Shown in pieces: positions 39,666-49,339 of a stretch of 64,000 nt of DNA. Positions within the stretch are counted from its first letter, which is position 1. Each line of letters starts with the position of its first letter. Made by a program: the position numbers and the translations under genes. The notes beneath the pieces were generated by a model. It was not told the origin of the DNA. It did no database searches and was given only the letters and a program-made list of their open reading frames with translations. Origin of the DNA: Rhizobium acidisoli (GTDB lineage Bacteria; Pseudomonadota; Alphaproteobacteria; Rhizobiales; Rhizobiaceae); the NCBI RefSeq assembly GCF_002531755.2, contig NZ_CP034998.1, forward strand, positions 3,898,501-3,962,500. Reading direction: 5' to 3'.

Positions 39666-40187
39666 TCAGAGGACCCGGACAATCGTGCCCTTCCGAAGGT
39701 GCGGCAGAAGCCGGCGCATGTCGGCGAGGCTTACCGCCACGCAGCCGGCCGTCGGCTCGTAGCCCGGCCGGATGAGATGGAAGAAGATCGCCGAGCCGCG
39801 ATTGCGCGCTCGCGAGGAGATGTTCCAATCCATCACCAGGCAGATATCGTAGAGCCTGTCGCTACGCCGCATCTCCTCATGGCTTGCGCCGAACGGCGCC
39901 CGGACAAGGCGGTTATAACTGGCGTCGCCGGGCTGATCGCACCAGAGCATGTCGCCGCGGATGCGGCGGATGGGAAGCGGAGTGGCGAGCCGGCCGTTCC
40001 GCTCACCGCGCCGGAAGCCTGATATCAGCCGCATCGAGGCGATCGGTGTGGCGCCGTCGCCCTCGCGTTTGATCGCGGTGCGGCCGGAGCGGCCGATCGC
40101 GGCGGGGACGGTGATCGCCCCGAGCTGGACGATCGCCCGGCTTTTGCGCCCCGGCGCCGGCCGCACCACGATCGTCGACGGCTTCAT
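39666..40187 (-). CDS. L,D-transpeptidase (YkuD) family protein
   Basis: A 173-residue protein with the YkuD catalytic region HLIRPGYEPTAGCVAVSLAD, which includes the histidine and the Gly-Cys nucleophile. Such enzymes crosslink peptidoglycan 3-3 or attach proteins to it. No signal peptide is seen from ATG 40187 (MKPSTIVVRPAPGRKSRAIV), where GGGAGCCGGGG is upstream; longer in-frame starts add no convincing signal either. This short form is common in rhizobia, and its export route is unclear. Confidence 0.85.
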   Translation of the reverse strand: MKPSTIVVRPAPGRKSRAIVQLGAITVPAAIGRSGRTAIKREGDGATPIASMRLISGFRRGERNGRLATPLPIRRIRGDMLWCDQPGDASYNRLVRAPFGASHEEMRRSDRLYDICLVMDWNISSRARNRGSAIFFHLIRPGYEPTAGCVAVSLADMRRLLPHLRKGTIVRVL

Positions 40188-40354
40188 CCCCGGCTCCCGC
40201 CTTGTTTTTTCCATTTTTCTCGCATGTCTTGCATTGTCTGGGGCTCCAATTGAAATCATATCAAAACCTGCGCGGCAACAGCCCGCCGCCCCATCCTTGC
40301 CAAACCAGGAATTTGGCGTAGGACTAGGGGACTTAACATGAGGAAAGCAAGGGC

Positions 40355-41038
40355 ATGACCGCACGCACCATTCTTCTGGTGGATGATGACGATGACCTTC
40401 GTCAGACGCTGACGGAGCAATTGTCGCTGTATGAGGAATTTTCGGTTCTGCAGGAAGCCAACGCCGGCAAGGGTGTCGCAACCGCCCGCTCGACACCGGT
40501 CGATCTGTTGATCATGGATGTCGGCCTGCCCGATATGGACGGGCGCGAGGCGGTCAAGCTGCTGCGCAAAGGCGGCTTCAAGGCGCCGATCATCATGCTG
40601 ACCGGCCACGATACCGATTCGGATACGATCCTCGGCCTCGAAGCCGGCGCCAACGACTATGTTACCAAGCCTTTCCGCTTCGCCGTGCTGCTCGCGCGCA
40701 TCCGCGTGCAGCTGCGCCAGCACGAGCAGAGCGAGGACGCCACCTTCACCGTCGGCCCCTACCTCTTCAAGCCGAGCCAGAAGCTACTGACCACCGACAA
40801 CGGCCAGAAGATCCGCCTGACGGAAAAGGAAGCGGCGATCATCCGCTACCTCTACCGCGCCGAACAGAAGGTCGTGACCCGCGACGTGCTGCTCGAAGAG
40901 GTCTGGGGCTATAACTCCGGCGTGACGACGCATACGCTGGAAACCCATGTCTACCGCCTGCGCCAGAAGATCGAACGCGATCCCTCGAATGCGGAAATCC
41001 TGGTGACGGAAAACGGCGGCTACAAGATCATACCCTAG
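40355..41038 (+). CDS. cenR: OmpR-family response regulator (CenR/OtpR type)
   Basis: A 227-residue two-domain regulator. The receiver has the acidic pair Asp10-Asp11, the phospho-acceptor Asp55 (LLIMDVGLPD) and Lys105 in DYVTKPF. The C-terminal winged helix ends LETHVYRLRQKIERDPSN. The sequence and the neighbouring cyclic-nucleotide-binding gene match CenR of Caulobacter and OtpR of Brucella, which control envelope growth and stress tolerance. No histidine kinase is adjacent. The TAG stop is shared with the edge of a palindromic element. Confidence 0.85.
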   Translation: MTARTILLVDDDDDLRQTLTEQLSLYEEFSVLQEANAGKGVATARSTPVDLLIMDVGLPDMDGREAVKLLRKGGFKAPIIMLTGHDTDSDTILGLEAGANDYVTKPFRFAVLLARIRVQLRQHEQSEDATFTVGPYLFKPSQKLLTTDNGQKIRLTEKEAAIIRYLYRAEQKVVTRDVLLEEVWGYNSGVTTHTLETHVYRLRQKIERDPSNAEILVTENGGYKIIP

Positions 41039-41136
41039 GGCATTTCCGTTTTCACAGAATACGAAAATGCTCTATCTCTTTGTTTTCACGCGATTCCGGA
41101 AGCAAGACCGCGACGCAGTTTTGCTGGGATTGCTCT
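41037..41136. repeat. Two-palindrome mosaic element between cenR and its partner gene
   Basis: Palindrome 1 at 41037-41073 is AGGGCATTTCCGT...ACGAAAATGCTCT. Palindrome 2 at 41089-41136 is an imperfect stem, with GCAAGACCGCG opposite CGCAGTTTTGC and AGAGCAATCC at its edge. The left edge supplies the last two bases of the cenR stop codon, and the right edge is 17 bases before the next start. It belongs to the same architectural class as the element in the phosphatase gene. Confidence 0.8.
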
Positions 41137-41152
41137 AAGGCGAAAAGCCCGT

Positions 41153-41608
41153 ATGGCGCTGACCGACGACATCCGCATGCTCGCGCAGCTTCCTTTGTTC
41201 AAGGATATGAACGAGGATCAGCTGCGGCTGATCGCCTTCGGCGCCGACCGGCGCTTGATCGCCGCCGGCCAGATGCTGTTTCGCCAGGGCTCGCCCGCCG
41301 AGAGCGCCTATGTGATCATCAGCGGCAGCTTGGAGCTGAGCGCGACGAGCAGCGACGGCATACAGAAGACAGAGGGGATCGCCGGTCCGGGAACGCTGGT
41401 GTCCGAGCTGGCGCTGGTCACGCTGGTGGAACGCAAATTCACCGCGGTCGCGCGCGAGGACACCAGCATCATCCGCATCACCCGCGCCCTTTTCCACCGG
41501 CTGATCGAAGAATATCCGGACGCAGCCCGGCTGATCGAGAACCGCATCCGTGACAATCTCGCCGAACTTGCCGCAAAGGCGGCAAGCCAGTTCTACCGCT
41601 TCAGCTGA
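41153..41608 (+). CDS. Cyclic nucleotide-binding domain protein
   Basis: A 151-residue protein that is essentially one cNMP-binding domain: LPLFKDMNEDQLRLIAFGAD at the start, the beta-roll LFRQGSPAESAYVIISGSLEL, and the phosphate cassette region GPGTLVSELALVTLVERKFTAVARE. No DNA-binding domain follows, so it is not a CRP-type regulator. A homologue lies next to otpR in Brucella, where it has been described as a cAMP-dependent kinase regulatory-subunit-like protein. It may modulate CenR signalling, as inference. Confidence 0.88.
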   Translation: MALTDDIRMLAQLPLFKDMNEDQLRLIAFGADRRLIAAGQMLFRQGSPAESAYVIISGSLELSATSSDGIQKTEGIAGPGTLVSELALVTLVERKFTAVAREDTSIIRITRALFHRLIEEYPDAARLIENRIRDNLAELAAKAASQFYRFS

Positions 41609-41643
41609 GCACTGTTGGAGCGGTTCTGCGCATCCACAAAATA

Positions 41644-42447
41644 CTAGAAATCGAAATGCGCCGTGACCGGCACATGGTCCGAGGGCCGGTCCCAGCCGCG
41701 CGCCTCTTTCAGGATCTCGATGCGCTTGAGATGCGGCCCGAGATCCGATGACGACCATATATGGTCGAGACGGCGGCCGCGGTCGGCCGCCTCCCAGTCC
41801 TTGGCGCGGTAGCTCCACCATGTATAGAGCTTCTCGCTTTCCGGCACATGCTGGCGCATCAGGTCGAGCCAGTTGCCGCGCTTCATCACCTCGAGCAGCC
41901 CGTCGGTTTCGACGGGCGTATGGCTGACAATCTTCAGCAGCTGCTTGTGCGACCAGACATCGTGCTCCAGCGGCGCGATGTTGAGGTCGCCGACCAGAAT
42001 GGCCGAGGTGTTGGCTTCGCCATTGGCTTTCAAGAGCTTCATCTCCTCGATGAAATCGAGCTTGTGGCCGAATTTCGGATTGATCGTGCGATCCGGCTCG
42101 TCGCCGCCGGCCGGGACGTAGAAATTGTGCAGCCGTATCCGGCGGTTGCCGTGCTCGAAGATCGCCGAGATGTGGCGGGCGTCGCCGACCCCGCAATAAT
42201 CCTGCCGGTGATCCTCCGTCAGCGGAATGCGCGAGGCGATCGCCACGCCGTGATAGCCTTTCTGGCCGTGGATGATGATGTGGCCGTAGCCCATCGCCCG
42301 CAGCGGCGCCGCCGGAAAGAGCTCGTTCGTCACCTTGGTTTCCTGCAGGCAGAGAATATCCGGCCGATGCTTGAGAACGAGCTGCTCGACGATCGGCATG
42401 CGCAGCCGCACCGAATTGATGTTCCAGGTGGTGATCGAAAAGCCCAT
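41644..42447 (-). CDS. xthA: Exodeoxyribonuclease III
   Basis: A 267-residue AP endonuclease / 3' exonuclease for base excision repair. The motifs TWNINSVRLRM, CLQETKVTNE, LNIAPLEHDVW within VGDLNIAP, and the C-terminal RPSDHVPVTAHF supply the metal and catalytic residues. ATG 42447 starts MGFSITTWNINS, as in homologues; a start 48 bases upstream would add a basic extension. It follows the ftsK-lolA pair on the minus strand. Confidence 0.95.
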   Translation of the reverse strand: MGFSITTWNINSVRLRMPIVEQLVLKHRPDILCLQETKVTNELFPAAPLRAMGYGHIIIHGQKGYHGVAIASRIPLTEDHRQDYCGVGDARHISAIFEHGNRRIRLHNFYVPAGGDEPDRTINPKFGHKLDFIEEMKLLKANGEANTSAILVGDLNIAPLEHDVWSHKQLLKIVSHTPVETDGLLEVMKRGNWLDLMRQHVPESEKLYTWWSYRAKDWEAADRGRRLDHIWSSSDLGPHLKRIEILKEARGWDRPSDHVPVTAHFDF

Positions 42448-42571
42448 GCCCACGCCCTTTCCCGCACGCCGGGTGTTGAGACGGCGTGCTTTCATGAAAG
42501 GGCTTTAGAACAAAGGTGGACAGGAGGGAACCGGCCGCGTGTAAAAGCCGCGGGCGATCAACCGAAAACCC

Positions 42572-43240
42572 TCAGTCGCGTGAGGCTGCCGTGCCCGGAA
42601 TGCTCTCGTAAGGCACGCGGAACACGCGATCGTCGAACTGCATGCCTGTTTTGACGTTGAAGATCATCACCGACGTGTCCTTGCCCTGGTTGTCGGTGAT
42701 CGTCCACTGACGCAGGTCGTAGGTCTTCGGGTCGAACATCATGGTGATCGTCGAATTGCCGAACACCGTATTGTTGCCGAGCGCGATCGTCGTCAGATCG
42801 GACTCTTCCTTCACGCGCTTCACCATGCCGGCCGACAGGTCGATATGCTGCGCAAGCAGCAGGCTGAGCGGCGTCTTGGAGAGCGGATAGAGATCCCAGG
42901 TCTTCAGCTTGGTATTGCCGATGGCGACGTTTTTGCCGTCGGCGATCACCCGCATCGGCGACGGGTCGTCATAGTTGAAGCGCAGTTTGCCGGGGCGCTG
43001 AATGAAGAACTTGCCGCCGGTCTGCTCACCGCGCGGGCCGAACTGCACGAATTCGCCCTGCATCGTCGTGACGCCGGAGAAATGGTCGGCGATCGCCTGC
43101 GCCGTGCCGGAGGCGGGAGCCGCCGCCTGCGCATGCGCGCCGAATGGAATGGCGCTTGCCATCGCAGCGACCGCAAAGGCGCCGAGAAGATCGCGGCGCG
43201 TTACCGTCAGGCCGGAGAGGAAGGTGTCGGAGTTACTCAT
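42572..43240 (-). CDS. lolA: Outer membrane lipoprotein carrier protein LolA family
   Basis: A 222-residue periplasmic protein with the LolA core (MQGEFVQFGPRGEQTGGKFF, QRPGKLRFNYDDPSP, PLSLLLAQHIDLS). It ferries lipoproteins from LolCDE to the outer membrane. The N-terminus VTRRDLLGAFAVAAMA resembles a twin-arginine signal, and homologues with an ordinary Sec signal exist, so the export route is open. It lies 141 bases downstream of ftsK in the same direction, a conserved order. Confidence 0.9.
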   Translation of the reverse strand: MSNSDTFLSGLTVTRRDLLGAFAVAAMASAIPFGAHAQAAAPASGTAQAIADHFSGVTTMQGEFVQFGPRGEQTGGKFFIQRPGKLRFNYDDPSPMRVIADGKNVAIGNTKLKTWDLYPLSKTPLSLLLAQHIDLSAGMVKRVKEESDLTTIALGNNTVFGNSTITMMFDPKTYDLRQWTITDNQGKDTSVMIFNVKTGMQFDDRVFRVPYESIPGTAASRD

Positions 43241-43381
43241 CTAAATCTCCTTTATGCGATCTGCATGCTGCCGAAAGGCGGCGTCTTCAAGGCGTTGCGA
43301 TCGGGCCCGCGTGAGGTAACGGCTTGGCTGCCGTCAGGTTTCCGCAAAAGCGGTCCCCATCGGAAATATATGCCGATTATT

Positions 43382-46069
43382 TCAGCGGTCGAGGATGTCG
43401 CCTTCGGTCGGAACAAGAATTTCGCGTTTGCCCGCATGGTTGGCCGGCCCGATGATGCCTTCCTTCTCCATTCGCTCGATGAGCGAAGCGGCCCGATTAT
43501 AGCCGATGCCGAGCCGGCGCTGGACGTAGGAGGTCGAGGCCTTGCCATCCCGCAGCACGATGGCGACGGCCTGATCGTAAGGATCTTCCGAATCCGAGAG
43601 GTTCGAGGTACCGGCCGGGCCGCCGCCACCGCCGCCATAATCGCCATCCTCGTCGTCATCGGCAGTGATCGCGTCGAGATATTGCGGCGAGCCCTGGGTC
43701 TTCAGGTAGGAGACGATCTCTTCCACCTCGACATCCGAGACGAACGGGCCGTGCACACGCTGGATGCGTCCGCCGCCCGCCATGTAGAGCATGTCGCCCA
43801 TGCCGAGCAGCTGCTCGGCACCCTGCTCACCGAGAATGGTGCGGCTGTCGATCTTCGAGGTCACCTGGAAGGAGATGCGGGTCGGGAAGTTCGCCTTGAT
43901 CGTGCCGGTGATGACGTCGACCGACGGGCGCTGCGTCGCCATGATCACGTGGATGCCGGCGGCGCGCGCCATTTGCGCCAGGCGCTGGACGGCGCCTTCG
44001 ATATCCTTGCCGGCGACCATCATCAGGTCGGCCATCTCGTCGATGATGACGACGATATAGGGCATCGGCCTGAGATCGAATTCCTCCGTCTCGTACATTG
44101 CCTCGCCGGTGTGGCGGTCGAAGCCGGTCTGCACCGTGCGCGAGATCGCCTCGCCCTTCGACAAGGCCTGCTCGACGCGGGTGTTGAAGCCGTCGATGTT
44201 GCGGACACCGATCTTCGACATCTTCTTGTAGCGCTCTTCCATCTCGCGCACCGTCCATTTCAGCGCGACGACCGCCTTCTTCGGATCGGTGACAACGGGC
44301 GAAAGCAGATGCGGGATGCCGTCATAGACGGAAAGTTCGAGCATCTTCGGGTCGATCATGATCAGCCGGCACTGTTCCGGCGTCATGCGGTAGAGCAGCG
44401 ACAGGATCATCGTGTTGATGGCGACCGACTTGCCGGAGCCGGTGGTGCCGGCGACGAGCAGATGCGGCATCTTGGCGAGGTCGGCGATGACGGCTTCGCC
44501 GCCGATCGTCTTGCCGAGCGCCATGGCGAGCTTGGCCTTGCTGCCGTCGAAATCGCGGGAAGCGATCAGTTCGCGGAGATAAACGGTCTCGCGCGTCTGG
44601 TTCGGCAATTCGATGCCGATCGCATTGCGGCCGGGCACGACGGCAACACGAGCGGCAATGGCGCTCATCGAGCGGGCGATATCGTCGGCAAGACCGATGA
44701 CCCGCGACGACTTGATGCCGGGCGCCGGCTCCAATTCATAGAGCGTGACGACCGGACCGGGGCGGACATGGATGATCTCGCCCTTGACGCCGAAATCTTC
44801 GAGCACGCCTTCGAGCATGCGGGCATTCTGCTCCAGCGCATCGGCCGAAAGCGTGGAATCGCGCACGACATTCTTCGGTTCTGCAAGCAGATGCATCGAA
44901 GGAAGCTGGAAACCTTCGGGACGAATGAACGAGCCCTGCGCCTCCCGCTCGACGCGGGCGCCGGGCTTCGGACGCGTGACGGCGGGAACGACGCGCGGCT
45001 CCGGCTTTCCGGCGGCTTTCGCCGGCGCGCGGATCATCCAGTCGTCATCATCGTCGTCGGGCAGGATATCGGCCGGGCGCGGCGGCATGTCGGGGTCGAA
45101 AGGCAGATCGTCGTCGTCATCCTCGTCATCGATCGAAAGCGATGGCGCCGCGACGATGCGGCGCGGCGAAGCCGACCTTGCTCCCATCGATGGCTCCATC
45201 GAAGGCTCCATCCGCTCGCCGCGCGCAACCGGCGCCTTGGCGCGAACCGGTTCGTTCAGCGTGCCGAACTCGTCATCGTTGAAATCATAGGGCGATTCGA
45301 AATCGCCCTGGCGGCGCTTGCGCGGCCCCATGCCGAAGAGCCGGCGCAGCCGCCCCTGGCTCATATACCAGGCATGCGTCACCGCGCCGCTGAGGGCGAC
45401 CCAGCGCGACTCGTCCTCTTCGTCTTCGTCTCCGACGACGCGGGCCTTGCTTGTCGTCCCGACGTAATCTTCCTCGATTTCCTCCTCGGCCTCACTGCGG
45501 CCGACGAGGCCTGAGGCAAAGAGCATCATCCAGGCGGTCGGCGCGGCAAAGATGCAGCCGACGACCATGGCGAAGGTGCCGGTGGGATAAGCGCCGACGA
45601 AGAGTGCGGGAAAACGCAGGATCATGTCGCCGACGACGCCGCCGATGCCGTTCGGGATCGGCCAGGTGAGCGGCGGCGGAAAGCAGCCGATCACGGCGCA
45701 GGACAGCACCGTCCCGGCAAGCCAGGCGCCGGCACGGGCGGGAATGCGGCTGAAGCGGCGGCCCGAGATCAGCGTCAGCGCCCAGGCGACGATCGGCAGC
45801 ATCGAAACGACGCTGGCAAGGCCGAGGAACTGCATGACGATATCGGCAAAGGCGGCGCCGCTGTAACCGAGGATATTCGTCGGCAGGTTGGCCGTGGCAT
45901 AGGAATAGCTCGGATCCGCGACGTTCCATGTCGCCAGCGCCGCGACGCAGAGTGCCAGCAGCAGAAAGATCGCAAAGCCGATGAGCGCCTGGATCTGCCG
46001 CAGCATGAATGCCGAGAAGGAGAACCGATCCGGACGGCCATCCATCGCCGGCGACGTGCTTCTTGCCAT
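43382..46069 (-). CDS. ftsK: DNA translocase FtsK
   Basis: An 895-residue septal DNA pump that coordinates chromosome segregation with division. Four to five membrane segments occupy about residues 20-190, followed by an acidic linker rich in Asp/Glu ([20 protein letters not shown]). The motor has Walker [15 protein letters not shown] and Walker [16 protein letters not shown]. The C-terminal winged-helix gamma domain ([20 protein letters not shown]) reads KOPS sites. ATG 46069 ([11 protein letters not shown]) is chosen, though no strong ribosome binding site is seen and an ATG 39 bases upstream is possible. Confidence 0.96.
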   Translation of the reverse strand: MARSTSPAMDGRPDRFSFSAFMLRQIQALIGFAIFLLLALCVAALATWNVADPSYSYATANLPTNILGYSGAAFADIVMQFLGLASVVSMLPIVAWALTLISGRRFSRIPARAGAWLAGTVLSCAVIGCFPPPLTWPIPNGIGGVVGDMILRFPALFVGAYPTGTFAMVVGCIFAAPTAWMMLFASGLVGRSEAEEEIEEDYVGTTSKARVVGDEDEEDESRWVALSGAVTHAWYMSQGRLRRLFGMGPRKRRQGDFESPYDFNDDEFGTLNEPVRAKAPVARGERMEPSMEPSMGARSASPRRIVAAPSLSIDDEDDDDDLPFDPDMPPRPADILPDDDDDDWMIRAPAKAAGKPEPRVVPAVTRPKPGARVEREAQGSFIRPEGFQLPSMHLLAEPKNVVRDSTLSADALEQNARMLEGVLEDFGVKGEIIHVRPGPVVTLYELEPAPGIKSSRVIGLADDIARSMSAIAARVAVVPGRNAIGIELPNQTRETVYLRELIASRDFDGSKAKLAMALGKTIGGEAVIADLAKMPHLLVAGTTGSGKSVAINTMILSLLYRMTPEQCRLIMIDPKMLELSVYDGIPHLLSPVVTDPKKAVVALKWTVREMEERYKKMSKIGVRNIDGFNTRVEQALSKGEAISRTVQTGFDRHTGEAMYETEEFDLRPMPYIVVIIDEMADLMMVAGKDIEGAVQRLAQMARAAGIHVIMATQRPSVDVITGTIKANFPTRISFQVTSKIDSRTILGEQGAEQLLGMGDMLYMAGGGRIQRVHGPFVSDVEVEEIVSYLKTQGSPQYLDAITADDDEDGDYGGGGGGPAGTSNLSDSEDPYDQAVAIVLRDGKASTSYVQRRLGIGYNRAASLIERMEKEGIIGPANHAGKREILVPTEGDILDR

Positions 46070-46211
46070 GTGTCTAACCCGTCCAATGCCTGAGGGCATG
46101 CGAATCACCGAAGCTTCGCCATGCCAAAATGCGTCCGCTCCACCTAATCAGAGCCGGGTTAAAGCGATGTTAACCATGCATGCCTGGCCGGGCATTCCGG
46201 GCATGGAAATC

Positions 46212-46242
46212 AAAAAAAGCCCGAACCTCGAAAGGTTCGGGC
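46212..46242 (-). terminator. Rho-independent terminator of amtB
   Basis: On the minus strand GCCCGAACC-TTTCGA-GGTTCGGGC is followed by seven T. It lies about 110 bases after the amtB stop. Confidence 0.93.
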
Positions 46243-46259
46243 CAAATGCGGTCTATGAC

Positions 46260-46289
46260 AGCTTTTCCGGGTCTAACCCGGAAAAGCTC
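46260..46289. repeat. Perfect palindrome downstream of amtB
   Basis: AGCTTTTCCGGG-TCTAA-CCCGGAAAAGCT, a 12 bp stem with perfect symmetry. It sits between the amtB stop and its terminator; another stem, GCGGCGCCC-TTGTGTC-GGGCGCCGC at 46315-46339, is closer to the gene. The stacked hairpins may stabilise the amtB 3' end or reflect a small dispersed repeat. Confidence 0.75.
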
Positions 46290-46350
46290 TAGATAGGCCG
46301 CGACGGGCCGTGAAGCGGCGCCCTTGTGTCGGGCGCCGCAAAGGCTGCGA

Positions 46351-47784
46351 TCAAGAGGCGTGGTAGGCGGCTTCGCCGTGGGTCGAAAGGTCGAGACCTT
46401 CGCGCTCGGCTTCGACGCTCACGCGCAGGCCGATGACGACGTCGACGATCTTGTAGAGGATCGCCGAACCGATGCCCGACCACAGAAGCGTCGTCAGCAC
46501 GCCCTTGGCCTGGGCCAAGACCTGGGTTGCCGTGCCGGCATAGGAGGCAGCGAAATCGGCCGTCGAATAATCGACGATGCCTGCACCGCCGAGCGCCGGG
46601 TTGACGAGGATACCGGTGCCGAGTGCGCCGAGGATACCGCCGACGCAATGCACGCCGAAGACGTCGAGGCTGTCGTCGTAGTTGAACTTGTTCTTGACGA
46701 CGTCGACGAAGAAGTAGCAGACCGGCGAGACGATCAGGCCGAGAACGATCGAGCCCATCGGGCCGGCAAAACCGGCAGCCGGGGTGATGGCGACGAGACC
46801 GGCAACCGCACCGGAAGCGCCGCCCAGCATCGAAGCCTTGCCGCGGGTCAGGCTTTCGACGATGCACCAGGAGACGGCGGCAGCAGCCGTCGCGACGAAG
46901 GTGTTGATAAAGGCAAGCGAGGCGTAGCCATTGGCTTCGAGGTTGGAGCCGGCGTTGAAGCCGAACCAGCCGACCCAGAGCAGCGATGCGCCGACCATGG
47001 TCAGGGTCATCGAATGCGGAGCCATGATTTCCTTCTTATAGCCGGTGCGCTTGCCGAGCATGATGGCGCCGACCAGGCCGGCGATACCGGCATTGATGTG
47101 GACGACCGTGCCGCCGGCAAAGTCGATTGCGCCATAGGAGAAGATCAGGCCGGCCGGCGAGGTGTAGGAGCTCGGACCGCCCCAGAACCAGACCATGTGC
47201 GCCATCGGGAAGTAGATGAAGGTGACCCAGAGCACGACGAAGAGCATGACGGCCGAGAACTTGATACGCTCGGCGAATGCGCCGACGATCAGGCCGGGCG
47301 TGATGCAGGCGAAGGTCATCTGGAAGACGATGAAGGTGTATTCCGGAATGGCGACGCCCTTCGAGAAGGTTTCGGCGAGCGACGAGGTGTTGACGCCGGC
47401 GAGGAACGCCTTGGAGAAGCCGCCGACGAAGCTGTTCAGCGAGCCGCCGTCGGTGAAGGCGAGCGAATAGCCGTAGGTGACCCAGAGCAGCGCCACGACG
47501 GCGGTGATCATGAACACCTGCATCAGCACGGAGAGCATGTTCTTGGCGCGCACGAGGCCGCCGTAGAACAGCGCAAGGCCGGGGATGGTCATCAGCAGGA
47601 CGAGTGCCGAGGAGATCAGCATCCAGGCATTGTCACCCTTGTCCATGGTGAAGGCAGGAGCGGCAGTAGCGGTGGTAGCGGCGGCGGGCGCAGCTTCCTG
47701 CGCGAAAGCGACAACCGGCGCCAGAAGCGCGGCCGACGTTGCGCAGATCAGCGCAAAGGGGGAAGAAAACTTCGAAATCGACAT
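46351..47784 (-). CDS. amtB: Ammonium transporter AmtB
   Basis: A 477-residue ammonium channel. A signal-like N-terminus is followed by a short spacer (ending AAPAFTMDKGDNAW) and eleven hydrophobic segments. The twin pore histidines are in YFPMAHMVWFWGG and DVFGVHCVGGILG, and SGAVAGLVAITPAAGF is another signature. It imports ammonium and is gated by GlnK binding. ATG 47784 has AGGAG about 9 bases upstream. It is downstream of glnK, 25 bases apart, in the standard glnK-amtB operon. Confidence 0.97.
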   Translation of the reverse strand: MSISKFSSPFALICATSAALLAPVVAFAQEAAPAAATTATAAPAFTMDKGDNAWMLISSALVLLMTIPGLALFYGGLVRAKNMLSVLMQVFMITAVVALLWVTYGYSLAFTDGGSLNSFVGGFSKAFLAGVNTSSLAETFSKGVAIPEYTFIVFQMTFACITPGLIVGAFAERIKFSAVMLFVVLWVTFIYFPMAHMVWFWGGPSSYTSPAGLIFSYGAIDFAGGTVVHINAGIAGLVGAIMLGKRTGYKKEIMAPHSMTLTMVGASLLWVGWFGFNAGSNLEANGYASLAFINTFVATAAAAVSWCIVESLTRGKASMLGGASGAVAGLVAITPAAGFAGPMGSIVLGLIVSPVCYFFVDVVKNKFNYDDSLDVFGVHCVGGILGALGTGILVNPALGGAGIVDYSTADFAASYAGTATQVLAQAKGVLTTLLWSGIGSAILYKIVDVVIGLRVSVEAEREGLDLSTHGEAAYHAS

Positions 47785-47809
47785 TGAAAAAAGCTCCTTG
47801 GTCTGCCGC

Positions 47810-48166
<357 letters not shown>

Positions 48167-48230
48167 TTATCCTCGGCACGGAGCCGACTCTCCTTGCCGC
48201 TGACGTTCCTGAACAGCGACCGGCTATATA

Positions 48231-48250
48231 CATTCAAGGGACGTGCCAGA
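48231..48250 (-). promoter_or_regulatory. Probable sigma-54 promoter of glnK-amtB
   Basis: On the minus strand TCTGGCACGTCCCTTGAATG has a perfect -24 element (TGGCACG, 48242-48248) and a -12 element TTGAA in place of TTGCA, with normal spacing. It is 83-102 bases upstream of the glnK start, as expected for NtrC-controlled glnK operons. Confidence 0.65.
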
Positions 48251-48330
48251 TTCGAAGCGCGATATAACTTATTGAAAAATAACAATTATAATATGGAGAG
48301 CCAATAAACAGGCAAATGATCGGCCAATAA

Positions 48331-48347
48331 GCGCACAAATAATGCGC
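48331..48347 (-). promoter_or_regulatory. Candidate NtrC enhancer site
   Basis: GCGCACAAATAATGCGC is a 17-base dyad of the form GCGCA-N7-TGCGC, close in size and symmetry to the NtrC consensus TGCAC-N7-GTGCA. It lies about 85-100 bases upstream of the -24 element, an ordinary distance for an enhancer. Confidence 0.5.
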
Positions 48348-48370
48348 AAATTTTCAAAGATGCATATTAT

Positions 48371-49255
48371 TTATTCATTTGCCTTTTTCCGAATCAGACC
48401 TTCCTGCGCGACGGAGGCGATCAGCGCACCCGATCGGGTAAAGAGGCTGCCCCGGGTCAGCCCTCTGGCGCTCGAAGCCGAGGGGCTGTCCTGCGTATAG
48501 AGCAGCCAGTCGTCGAGCTTGCAGGGTCTGTGGAACCACATGGAATGATCGAGGCTCGCCACCTGCAGGCTCTGGTCGAAGATGGAGGTGCCGTGTGCAT
48601 AGAGCGACGTATCAAGCAGCGTCATGTCCGAGAGATAGGCAAGAACCGCCGCCTGATAGAGCCGGTCGTCGGGAACCGGGCCGGTGGCGCGCACCCAGAC
48701 ATCCTGTTTGGGGTCGAGCTTCTTGTCGGAAAAATAATGCGTCAGCGAGACGGGACGGATCTCGATCGGCCGCTCGCGCTGCCAGTATTTTCGGATCGCC
48801 TCCGGCGCATGCGTCAGATACTGATCCTTGATCTGCTGTTCGCCGAGCAGCGCTTCCGGCATTTCGACCTCGGGCATGGCGATCTGGTGGTCGAAGCCCG
48901 GCTCTTCCACCTGGAAGGAAGCCGACAGCGTGAAGATCGCCTTGCCGTGCTGGATGGCGACGACGCGCCGGGTATTGAAGCTCGATCCGTCGCGGATCCG
49001 CTCCGCCTGATAGATGATCGGCACCGAGGGATCGCCCGGACGCATGAAATAAGCATGCAGCGAATGGACGAAACGCTCGCCCTCGATGGTGCGCTGCGCC
49101 GCCATCAGCGCCTGGCCGATCACCTGGCCGCCGAAGACCCGCTGCCAGCCGGCCTGCGGGCTGCGCCCGCGGAAGATATCGACCTCGATCGGCTCCAGGT
49201 CGAGCGTCGAAAGCAGCGTCTCCATCGCCGAAGGCCCTGATGTCTCGCGCGTCAT
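48371..49255 (-). CDS. tesB: Acyl-CoA thioesterase II
   Basis: A 294-residue double-hotdog thioesterase that hydrolyses medium and long acyl-CoAs. Family motifs: GWQRVFGGQVIGQALMAAQR in the first hotdog, and SLDHSMWFHRP with the catalytic Asp, then TRGSLFTRSGALIASVAQEGL in the second. ATG 49255 has GGGAGG 9 bases upstream; the open frame extends much further upstream but only as the reverse complement of the neighbouring hydroxylase gene. It is divergent from that gene by 84 bases. Confidence 0.95.
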   Translation of the reverse strand: MTRETSGPSAMETLLSTLDLEPIEVDIFRGRSPQAGWQRVFGGQVIGQALMAAQRTIEGERFVHSLHAYFMRPGDPSVPIIYQAERIRDGSSFNTRRVVAIQHGKAIFTLSASFQVEEPGFDHQIAMPEVEMPEALLGEQQIKDQYLTHAPEAIRKYWQRERPIEIRPVSLTHYFSDKKLDPKQDVWVRATGPVPDDRLYQAAVLAYLSDMTLLDTSLYAHGTSIFDQSLQVASLDHSMWFHRPCKLDDWLLYTQDSPSASSARGLTRGSLFTRSGALIASVAQEGLIRKKANE

Positions 49256-49339
49256 TTTGCATGCCTCCCGGCGGTAGGAAGTGAAGTTGCGATGATCTAT
49301 ATAGGTCACATCTGAGGCACAAGGTAAGGGAGCGGCGCG

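Noticed and set aside
42845..45514. Very long open frame (889 codons) opposite ftsK
   Set aside because: It lies wholly antisense to a well-supported gene, has no family features and an Arg/His/Asp-rich composition typical of reverse-strand GC-rich coding DNA. Similar frames opposite acnA (19594-20889) and fbpB (60733-62373) were rejected for the same reason.
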